Of a DNA stretch of 14,773 bases, positions 1-5,840 are shown piece after piece (position 1 is the first letter of the stretch; each line of letters begins with the position of its first letter). A model generated the notes under the pieces. That model saw only the letters and a program-made list of their open reading frames with translations. It was not told the DNA's origin and did not search any database. The stretch is from NCBI GenBank assembly GCA_034432445.1, contig DAOUBX010000084.1, positions 1 through 14,773 of the forward strand. The letters are read 5' to 3'. Both the position numbers and the translations under genes were made by a program. The DNA is from JANWYQ01 sp034432445. GTDB taxonomy: Bacteria; Chloroflexota; Anaerolineae; JAAEKA01.

Positions 1-144
1 ATCGCCGAACTGTTGCGGCACGGCTTGGTACGTGGCAGCTTCATACCGCCGCAAGCTCAGCGTGATCTGCGCGATTTGACGCGGCAGCGTACGAACCTGG
101 TGCAAGATCGGACGACCGTGGTCAATCGCTTGCAGAACCTATGA
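1..144 (+). mobile_element. IS110-family transposase fragment (3'-truncated)
   Basis: Reading frame 1 is open from the window edge to a TGA at 142-144 and gives 47 residues. They match the stretch that follows the DEDD catalytic domain in IS110/IS1111-type transposases: an ELLRHGLVRGSF-like segment, then PP, then RDLTRQRTNLVQDR and VNRLQ. In intact family members this is followed by well over 100 more residues, including the C-terminal transposase_20 helical domain. Here the frame stops right after NRLQNL, and the bases up to 183 show no continuation in any frame I read. The copy is therefore broken at its 3' side. Its 5' side lies outside the window, so the rest cannot be judged. No inverted repeats are visible, as is usual for IS110. 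Family assignment is by motif recognition only. Confidence 0.7.
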
Positions 145-183
145 AACGCGTTACTCGGCGCTTTCGGACTGGCCGTCCAAGAT

Positions 184-1119
184 TCATCCCTCGCTCTGCT
201 TGATGGCTTCGGCAGGAGAGACATTGGCGTAGATCACCGCCATGAACCCTGCGAAGTACTTGTCCATCATCAGGCAATTGGTGACCACCAGGGGCCTGAT
301 CAAGCCGGGGGTGAGATCGGCGTGCGAGGCGTCGATGCTCGTCTTGTAGCGCACCTCGCCATCGGAAAAATCCAGCTCGAAGTTGCCGAGTGCCATGCCA
401 TAGTTGGCCCGCGTGACGAACTCTGCCACCGCTTGGCGTTTGGACTCGGGCACGTTCAGTGGCAGCACCGAATAGAACAAGAATTGCTCCAGACCGGGCA
501 CCGCGCGCACCTGGGCAAAGCAGTTCCACTTGCCGTTCTTCCCCTGGAAGGGCATGCGCAACACCGGCTTGTTCGGCAGCTTCTCGAACGACCAGTTGTA
601 GTCTTGGAAATAGGCGGTGATGGCCGTCAGCAGGCGTTCGGGCGAGGGCGTGGGCGGTTGCGGCGGTTGCGCCGGCGGTGGGCTGGCCCGGCTCACGGCC
701 ACCGGCTGGAACTGGTCCATGTGCTCGAAAATCGCTGCGAACACGGCGCTGATTTCTGCGAAGCGCATGTCGGTGGGAACGTTCGCCCAGTGGATCACCG
801 TCTGGGTCTGGCCGGCGCTGTTGGTGATCTCCAGCCGCGTGCTCTGCTCGTCGGGCAGCGGGGTGTGGGGAGGAAAGGCGATGGCCAGCGCATCGTTCTG
901 CACGCACACGTCGAACACACGCAGGGCGCGCTCGGCCCCCAGGTTGAGCCGGAAAGTTTGTTCCTCCTGGGCAAGGTCGACCAGAGTGACAAGCGCTGCG
1001 CCGTCGCCGCGCACTGCAATGCGCCTGCCACCCCAAAGGCTGTGGGTATCGTCCAACGCGACCTGACCCTGTTGCCAAGCAGCGCGGTCACCGAGAAAAC
1101 GCAAAGTCGTATTTGTCAT
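184..1119 (-). CDS. YbjN-domain protein with a separate N-terminal domain
   Basis: This encodes 311 residues in two parts. Residues 1 to about 140 form a beta-rich, soluble domain that I do not recognise. A proline-rich linker (about 146-160, PPPAQPPQPPTPSP) leads to a YbjN-type domain at about 160-310, recognisable from MPFQGKNGKWNCFAQVR, FLFYSVLPLNVP, ANYGMALGNFELDFSDGE and the ending MAVIYANVSPAEAI. YbjN proteins resemble type III secretion chaperones in fold and are usually called sensory or regulatory proteins; their biochemical role is unsettled. There is no signal peptide or membrane helix, so it should be cytoplasmic. The ATG at 1119 is supported by GGAGG about ten bases upstream. The gene is transcribed away from the membrane-protein gene at 1369, with 249 bases between the two starts. 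The domain call is good; the function is unknown. Confidence 0.85.
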   Translation of the reverse strand: MTNTTLRFLGDRAAWQQGQVALDDTHSLWGGRRIAVRGDGAALVTLVDLAQEEQTFRLNLGAERALRVFDVCVQNDALAIAFPPHTPLPDEQSTRLEITNSAGQTQTVIHWANVPTDMRFAEISAVFAAIFEHMDQFQPVAVSRASPPPAQPPQPPTPSPERLLTAITAYFQDYNWSFEKLPNKPVLRMPFQGKNGKWNCFAQVRAVPGLEQFLFYSVLPLNVPESKRQAVAEFVTRANYGMALGNFELDFSDGEVRYKTSIDASHADLTPGLIRPLVVTNCLMMDKYFAGFMAVIYANVSPAEAIKQSEG

Positions 1120-1368
1120 AGAAACCTTTCCTCCAGTCCGTATGTTCCGCAGGCCGTTTGCCGCGCCTGTGAGCCGTTAAGCGCCGCGGCTTGGGATTGC
1201 CGCAGCCTGGTGCGCAGATCCGTGCCCCAAACCAGCGCCCGATTCGTTTATCAGGTCAGGCGTGTGCGGCCGGCCAAGCTACTGAAAACCGCGTCGCACA
1301 GGAGTCGGCTGTCCGCAATCGTGACAATTCCTAGGAGGTTGCAGCGCACGGAAGGATTCTATCAGACT
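1120..1368. other. Divergent intergenic region, no clear element
   Basis: This gap separates the starts of the YbjN-domain gene (-) and the membrane-protein gene (+). I see ribosome-site-like purine runs near both ends (GGAGG for the minus gene; AGGAGG at 1333-1338 and GAAGG at 1351-1355 for the plus gene). I found no convincing -35/-10 pair on either strand, no terminator hairpin and no repeat. Long forward frames running through here from 322 are antisense to the YbjN gene. Confidence 0.4.
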
Positions 1369-1824
1369 ATGGCAGGGTTTTGCTTCACCCTGCTGGGCCT
1401 GTGGTGGGCCGTGGTGCAGTTTCGCCACGACGAATGGATGGGCAACGCGCCTTGGCGACGGCTGAGCTACAGCGTCCATCTGTCGTTCCTGGTGCCGGGC
1501 GTGATGAGCTTAGGCGCCATTGCCGCCAGCGATGTCAAGTTGATCTGGCGGTTGACCTTCGTCTTGGCGTGCGCGTTTGGCATCGCAGCCATGCTCATCT
1601 TGTACCGCCAAGGGCCCGCCGGCAGCACACTGCACGGCTGGTTCATCCGACGGGGCCGCTGGCTGATCATCGTATTCTACGCCCTGATCGCGCTGGTGGC
1701 TGTGATCCCTGACCTGACTGGGCTCTTCGGCGCTGGGCTCAAACCGCTGCAAGTCGAGGGGCTTCTGCTGGCCTTCATCGGCGCCAGCGTGGCGTGGGAT
1801 TTCCTGGCCGAGCCTAAGGCGTGA
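1369..1824 (+). CDS. Small multi-pass membrane protein, function unknown
   Basis: From ATG 1369 this gives 151 residues with about five hydrophobic helices (roughly 4-20, 38-54, 60-80, 98-115 and 127-145). It begins FCFTLLGLWWAVVQFR and contains LVPGVMSLGA and LKPLQVEGLLLAF. I recognise this as a style of uncharacterised integral membrane protein met in Chloroflexota, but cannot name a family or function. The start is uncertain. The codons just upstream (LQRTEGFYQT) look like protein, so translation may begin at TTG 1339 or GTG 1321. GAAGG at 1351-1355 would serve ATG 1369 at a long spacing, and CAGGAG at 1299-1304 would serve GTG 1321 at a long spacing. It ends 26 bases before the convergent ABC gene; a short perfect palindrome (TCAGTG-GA-CACTGA, 1851-1864) lies at that junction. 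Confidence 0.7.
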   Translation: MAGFCFTLLGLWWAVVQFRHDEWMGNAPWRRLSYSVHLSFLVPGVMSLGAIAASDVKLIWRLTFVLACAFGIAAMLILYRQGPAGSTLHGWFIRRGRWLIIVFYALIALVAVIPDLTGLFGAGLKPLQVEGLLLAFIGASVAWDFLAEPKA

Positions 1825-1850
1825 CAACCGACCATCGACAGCGGGACCGC

Positions 1851-2444
1851 TCAGTGGACACTGAGGGGGGTCCGTGTTTGCGCCCACTGCATGGTGTACA
1901 GCTTGTAGTAGCGGCCGCGGCGAGCCAGCAACGCCTCGTGGGTGCCCTGTTCCACAATCTGACCGCGGTCCATCACGACAATCTGGTCGGCGGTGACAAT
2001 AGTACTCAACCGGTGGGCAATTGCAAAACTGGTGCGCCCCTGCATGAGCCGATCCAGGCCTTGCTCGATCAGCTTCTCGGTGGCGGTGTCCACGCTGCTG
2101 GTGGCCTCGTCCAGGATCAGGATGCGCGGGTCGGCCAACAACGCCCGGGCGAACGAGACGAGCTGGCGCTGACCCACGCTGAGGTTGACGCCGTTCTCGC
2201 CCACCGAAGTCTGGTAGCCGTCGGGCAGCCGGCAGATGAACGGGTGAGCGCCGACTGCTTTGGCAGCCTCTACCACCTTTTGGTCGGTGGCTTCTAGCCG
2301 GCCATAGCGAATGTTGTCGGCGATGGTGCTGGCGAAAAGAAAGGTATCCTGGAGCACAATGCCGAGCTGCGAGCGCAGGCTGGCCTGGGTCACATCGCGC
2401 ACATCGTAGACGCGGGGGCCGCTCCGTCCGTTTGCTTGGATCAT
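1851..2444 (-). CDS. ABC exporter subunit remnant: C-terminal part of the ATPase domain only
   Basis: The 197 residues start MIQANG and pass straight into the middle of an ABC nucleotide-binding domain. Present are the Q-loop (VLQDTF), a signature in the NLSVGQRQ form, Walker B with catalytic glutamate (ILILDEATSSVD) and the H-loop histidine (IAHRLST). Missing are the whole six-helix membrane domain and Walker A, about 400 residues compared with a normal subunit of roughly 600. The family resemblance is to the canonical-site half of heterodimeric exporters such as BmrCD/YheHI. The start ATG overlaps the stop of the upstream subunit (ATGA) and has GGAGG seven bases before it, so the beginning of the gene survives and the loss looks like one in-frame internal deletion. 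Without Walker A it should not bind ATP properly. The frame is open, so a peptide may still be made. Confidence 0.8.
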   Translation of the reverse strand: MIQANGRSGPRVYDVRDVTQASLRSQLGIVLQDTFLFASTIADNIRYGRLEATDQKVVEAAKAVGAHPFICRLPDGYQTSVGENGVNLSVGQRQLVSFARALLADPRILILDEATSSVDTATEKLIEQGLDRLMQGRTSFAIAHRLSTIVTADQIVVMDRGQIVEQGTHEALLARRGRYYKLYTMQWAQTRTPLSVH

Positions 2445-4260
2445 AGCCGTTCCTCCACCGTTGCCAGAAGCTGAGGCTGTAACTGCGCCGTGGCCAAGCG
2501 TTCCTCCAGCGCCAGGAACTCCTCCTGGTCGCGCAGTTGCAGATCGTAGATCTGGCGATACAGGCCACCTGCGGCCAACAACTGGTCATGAGTGCCGCGC
2601 TGAACGATCTGGCCGTGATCCAGCACCAGGATTTGATCGGCATGTTTCAGCGTCAACAGCCGCTGGGCGATCACAAAACGTCGTCCGGCCGCGCATCAGC
2701 GTTTGCAGAGCCTGCTGGATGATGTGTTCGGTCTCAGTGTCCACGCTGCTGGTCGAGTCGTCCAGGATCAGAATGCGCGGGTCGAACAAGAGGGCACGCG
2801 CGATGGCGACCCGCTGCTTCTGCCCGCCGCTTAGCGTCACCCCCCCGCTCGCCGACGCGCGTCTGGTAGCCGTGGGGAAAGCTCTCGATGAAGTCGTGCG
2901 CGTTGGCGGCCCGGGCTGCGGCGACGATTTCCTCCTCCATGCTGGCCGTGGGCCGGCCGTAGGCGATGTTCTCAGCAATGGTGGCGCTAAACAGAAACGG
3001 CTCCTGAAGGACAATGCCGATCTGCCGCCGCAAGCTGTTCAATGTCAAGTTGCGCACGTCTACGCCGTCGACCAGCACCCGGCCCTGTAGAGGATCGTAG
3101 AAGCGCGGGATGAGGTTGATGATCGACGACTTGCCGGAGCCCGTGGGACCTAGCAACGCCACCACCTGGCCGGGCTCGGTGCAAAAGTTGATGTGCTGCA
3201 ACACGTGGAGGCCATCGCGGTAGCCGAAACTGACGTCCTCGAACCGAACTTGGCCGCGCGGCTGGGTCAGGGGTCGCGCGGCTGGGCTTTCGGCCACAGT
3301 GTTAGGCGTGTCCATGATCTCGAACACCCGGCTGGCGCTGGCATCGGCGGTGGCGGCCATGTTGACCAGGAAGCCCAGCCGCTGCGCCGGCGCGTTGAGC
3401 ATCAGCACGTACGAGATCATCGCAAAGAGGGTGCCGACCGTGATGACGCCTTCCAGCGCCATCGGGCCGCCGAAAAAGAGCAAGATGAAGTTGCTCAAGG
3501 CGATCAAAAACGTGAAGAAGGGCCAGTTATTGCCCCATGCTCGAATCAGCCGCTCGCGTAGCCGGAACCAGATGCTGTTGTCGCGGTCGAACTTTTCGAA
3601 CTCGTAGGGCTCCCGCGCAAACGCCTTCACGACGCGAATGCCGGTCAGGCTCTCTTGCATGGTCGTCGACAGCACGCCCAGTTGATCCTGGACGTGGCGC
3701 GACAGGGGACGAACCGTGGCGCCAAAGCGCAGCGTGCTCACGATCAAAATTGGAAAGGGAAGCAAGGCCAGCAGGGCCAACGCCACATGTTACAACAACA
3801 TGGCCACCACCACACCGGCCAGCAACAACACCGCAGCCACCAGGTCCATCAGTCCCACGCCGACGAAGCGCTCGGCCTCTGTGATGTCGCCGGTGGCCCG
3901 GCTCATCAGGTCGCCGGTATGCGCCTGGTCGTGAAAGGCGAAGGGTAGGCGCTGCAAGTTGGTGTAAAAGTCGTTGCGCAGGTCGTAGGCCACGCGGAAC
4001 GACAGCCACTCACCGAAGTAGCGCTGACCAAATCCCGCCAACGCGCGCACCAGGGCCACGCCCAGAATCAGTCCGGCAGCCGCAAACAGGGTCAAAGGGT
4101 GATCCTGCTCCAAGCCCTGGTCGATGGCGCGCTTGATGATCTGAGGGATGAACAGGTTCAGGAGCGTGGCGAACAGCATCGAGGCATAGGCCAACGCCGC
4201 CTGCGGCCAATAGCGGGCCAAGTAGCCAATCAAACGCCGATAGATAGCCAGTTTTGCCAT
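2441..4260 (-). pseudogene. Heterodimeric ABC exporter subunit, broken by one stop and two frameshifts
   Basis: Pieced together, this is a full-length exporter half of about 605 codons: six-helix membrane domain, then ATPase domain with Walker A (GPTGSGKSS), Q-loop (VLQEPF), signature (LSGGQKQR) and Walker B (LILDDSTSSVD). The Walker B catalytic residue is Asp and the H-loop is IAQRL, so this is the degenerate-site partner of a heterodimer (BmrC/TM287-like). Three lesions interrupt it: a TAA at codon 157 (3790-3792); a +1 in a seven-C run at 2840-2846, which in the gene strand shifts GERG-VTLSGG; and a +1 in a four-A run at 2675-2678, between RGRTTF and VIAQRL. The start at 4260 (MAKLAIYRRL) follows an AAGG eight bases upstream. 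It overlaps the next gene by ATGA, so the two formed one operon. The substrate is unknown; the family exports drugs or lipids. Confidence 0.85.
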
Positions 4261-4269
4261 GTGTCGAAC

Positions 4270-4288
4270 CTTGAGAAAACACCTCAAG
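4270..4288 (-). promoter_or_regulatory. Inverted repeat covering the ABC gene ribosome site
   Basis: CTTGAG and CTCAAG are perfect 6-bp arms around a seven-base loop, ending nine bases before the ABC start codon at 4260. The inner edge overlaps the only Shine-Dalgarno-like bases (AAGG), so the hairpin could mask ribosome entry, or it could be an operator. It is short and could be chance. Confidence 0.3.
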
Positions 4289-4369
4289 CGTTGGCGGGTC
4301 AGCCGCACGCACGGCGGCCAATGGAAACATGGGCGGCGACCGATCGAGGTCACGCAGCAGCGTTGCAAT

Positions 4370-4407
4370 GAAAACGGCGACGGGAGCATCCGTGCACCCG
4401 TCGCCGT
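4370..4407 (-). terminator. Rho-independent terminator (or attenuator)
   Basis: There is a perfect 11-bp GC-rich stem (ACGGCGACGGG at 4374-4384 pairing with CCCGTCGCCGT at 4397-4407) with a 12-base loop. In the minus direction it is followed by TTTTC. It lies 33 bases beyond the stop of the small ORF at 4440-4625 and about 110 bases before the ABC gene. It may close a separate short transcript or attenuate transcription into the ABC operon. Confidence 0.65.
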
Positions 4408-4439
4408 CCCTTGCAGATGTCACTCCGGCAAGTGGAACG

Positions 4440-4625
4440 TCAACACCATCCAGGCGCACCCCCAGCCCACCGCTTGACCAGCGCGCCGGTGGGCTGCCCG
4501 GCCCCTCGGGTTGCCATGGCCGGCGCCGCAACGCCGGCCGGTCGACCCAAGGTCGCGATGACCGCACGTAGACCCGAAGAGCCTCTACCGATTACAAGCA
4601 CACCCGTGGGATAAGTTCGTTGCAT
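4440..4625 (-). CDS. Small ORF of 61 codons with a Rossmann-like start, possible gene remnant
   Basis: I do not recognise this as a known small protein. The N-terminal residues include VLVIGRGSSGLRAVIA, which resembles the GxGxxG dinucleotide-binding turn at the start of FAD-dependent oxidoreductases. After that the sequence becomes Ala/Gly/Pro-rich and low in information, and ends GGAPGWC. A real signal chain surrounds it: a good promoter at 4650-4678, GAGG seven bases before the ATG, and a terminator downstream. It may be a stub left from a larger flavoprotein gene, a leader ORF for the ABC operon, or a chance frame in GC-rich DNA. The expression signals make it worth listing; the coding nature is unproven. 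Confidence 0.35.
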   Translation of the reverse strand: MQRTYPTGVLVIGRGSSGLRAVIATLGRPAGVAAPAMATRGAGQPTGALVKRWAGGAPGWC

Positions 4626-4649
4626 TGCTGCGCCTCGTGGAATGATCGC

Positions 4650-4678
4650 AGTCTAGCACAGATTGCGGCCCTGGTCAA
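4650..4678 (-). promoter_or_regulatory. Sigma-70-type promoter, minus strand
   Basis: On the minus strand, TTGACC (4678-4673) and TAGACT (4655-4650) are separated by exactly 17 bases. This would start transcription about 20 bases before the small ORF at 4625 and could also feed the ABC operon if the terminator at 4370-4407 is passed. It is divergent from the nth promoter. Confidence 0.55.
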
Positions 4679-4784
4679 GCGCCGCGAAATTGGGGTGCAT
4701 TTCAAGCCGGCGGCAGAAGGACGGTTTGACAAGTTCGTCCACTGCATGCCCGCCGATCTGACATGCGCACCCCCTTCGGCGCGG

Positions 4785-4813
4785 TTGACGCCGCACCGGT
4801 CTTGCGGTAGAAT
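4785..4813 (+). promoter_or_regulatory. nth promoter
   Basis: TTGACG (4785-4790) and TAGAAT (4808-4813) are separated by 17 bases, close to the vegetative consensus. The predicted start of transcription at about 4820 leaves a 30-base leader before the GTG start of nth. It is one of the best promoter matches in the window. Confidence 0.7.
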
Positions 4814-4849
4814 TCTGCCGCCAATTCTCCGCCAATTGAGGGCCCCTCC

Positions 4850-5557
4850 GTGCCAGATGCCAGCCTCGCCGAAAAAGCTGCCACCGTCTACCGCCTCCTG
4901 CTGACCGAGTACGGCCACCCCGACTGGCGGCCCAGCTACGATCCCATGGACGAGCTGGTGCTGACCATCCTCAGCGCCAACACGTCGGACAACAACAGCG
5001 GGCTGGCCTTTCAGCGGCTCAAGACCGCATATCCCGACTGGCAAGCCGTGCTAGACGCGCCGCTGGCAGAGTTGGTCGAGGTGATCCGGCCGGCGGGCCT
5101 CGGCCCCACCAAGGCCCCTCGGCTGCAAGCCGCCCTGCGTCGCGTCCTCGCCGAGCGCGGCGCGTTCGACATCAGCTTTCTGGCTGACCTGCCGACCGAC
5201 GAGGCGTTGCAGTGGCTCATGCAATTCGAGGGCGTTGGCCACAAGACCGCTTCCATCGTGCTGCTGTTCTGCTTCGACAAGCCGGCCTTCCCCGTAGATA
5301 CCCACGTGCAGCGCGTGAGCCAGCGGCTGGGCTTTGCCGGGCCCAAAGACGATCCTGCCAAGATCAAGGCCATCTGGGAGGCCCTGGCGCAGCCGGAGTG
5401 GTTCTATCCCTTGCATCTGAACTTGATCCGCCACGGCCGGCAGGTGTGCACGGCGCGCAACCCACGCTGTGCCGTCTGTTTCTTGCGTGAGCACTGCGAC
5501 TGGTACACCCGGCGCATGGCTTCAGAAGCTATCCCCGAGAGTGTCGGTGAACGGTGA
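4850..5557 (+). CDS. nth: Endonuclease III (DNA glycosylase/AP lyase)
   Basis: This base-excision repair enzyme removes oxidised pyrimidines and cuts the abasic strand. It has 235 residues, a little over the E. coli length. The helix-hairpin-helix reads FEGVGHKTAS with catalytic Lys132. Catalytic Asp150 sits in FPVDTHV, 18 residues on, the same distance as K120-D138 in E. coli Nth. The iron-sulfur cluster ligands are complete: Cys200, 207, 210 and 216 in the C-x6-C-x2-C-x5-C pattern. Translation starts at GTG 4850, with GAGGG seven bases upstream; no ATG is suitably placed. The gene has its own promoter at 4785-4813. The last residues (VGER, then TGA) are encoded by the first units of a heptamer tandem array, so the C-terminus is set by repeat DNA. 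All catalytic parts are intact, so I expect a working enzyme. Confidence 0.95.
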   Translation: MPDASLAEKAATVYRLLLTEYGHPDWRPSYDPMDELVLTILSANTSDNNSGLAFQRLKTAYPDWQAVLDAPLAELVEVIRPAGLGPTKAPRLQAALRRVLAERGAFDISFLADLPTDEALQWLMQFEGVGHKTASIVLLFCFDKPAFPVDTHVQRVSQRLGFAGPKDDPAKIKAIWEALAQPEWFYPLHLNLIRHGRQVCTARNPRCAVCFLREHCDWYTRRMASEAIPESVGER

Positions 5558-5620
5558 TCGGTGATCGGTGATCGGTGAACGGTGATCGGTGATCGGTAAC
5601 CGGCGATCGGTGATCGGTAG
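5545..5620. repeat. Heptanucleotide tandem array (CGGTGAT)n
   Basis: Ten full 7-base units run from 5545 to 5614, plus a partial unit to 5620. Seven units are CGGTGAT or its one-base variant CGGTGAA near the start, and the later ones drift (CGGTAAC, CGGCGAT, CGGTGAT, CGGTAG). The array begins inside nth and supplies its stop codon. There are no spacers, so this is not CRISPR. Heptamer arrays like this are known in cyanobacteria as STRR sequences; similar arrays occur between genes elsewhere. Confidence 0.9.
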
Positions 5621-5684
5621 CGTCCGGCGCCTGTGGCTGAAATCCTTGACAGCTCACACTCCACGCAGACGAGGCAAGATTTGA

Positions 5685-5755
5685 GGACGCCGATGGACGT
5701 AGAGAGTGCGGATCAAGCTAAAGCAATCAGCGCTCGTCTGCGTCCATCCGCGTCC
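5685..5755. repeat. Imperfect inverted repeat between nth and the acylase gene
   Basis: Two 19-base arms (5685-5703 and 5737-5755) pair at 17 of 19 positions around a 33-base centre. The right arm, TCTGCGTCCATCCGCGTCC, resembles a degenerate intergenic repeat seen in many genomes. No T-run follows, so I do not call it a terminator. Confidence 0.6.
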
Positions 5756-5840
5756 GATTGACTTATCGGTTTGCGGCAAAGCTTCGCTAGGTAGTTACGA
5801 GTCCCGCATTGGTGCGCAGCGTGCGAAAGGAGGCCTGCCC

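Noticed and set aside
322..1368. Long forward open frame running from 322 into the membrane-protein gene
   Set aside because: Its first part is antisense to the YbjN gene and is Arg/His/Gly-rich without any recognisable domain; only the part from about 1321-1369 looks like protein.
1851..1864. TCAGTG-GA-CACTGA as a bidirectional terminator between convergent genes
   Set aside because: The two-base loop, short stem and lack of a T-run make it unlikely; it also overlaps the end of the coding sequence.
4010..4567. Minus-strand frame of 185 codons upstream of and overlapping the ABC gene start
   Set aside because: Its downstream part is a frame-shifted reading of the ABC membrane domain, and its upstream part has no recognisable protein features.
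4374..4650. T-box or known metabolite riboswitch ahead of the ABC operon
   Set aside because: I searched by eye for the T-box core (AGGGTGGNACCGCG) and other common riboswitch cores and found none; only a terminator-type hairpin is present.
5545..5620. Possible CRISPR array
   Set aside because: Units are 7 bases, directly adjoining, with no spacers and no cas genes.
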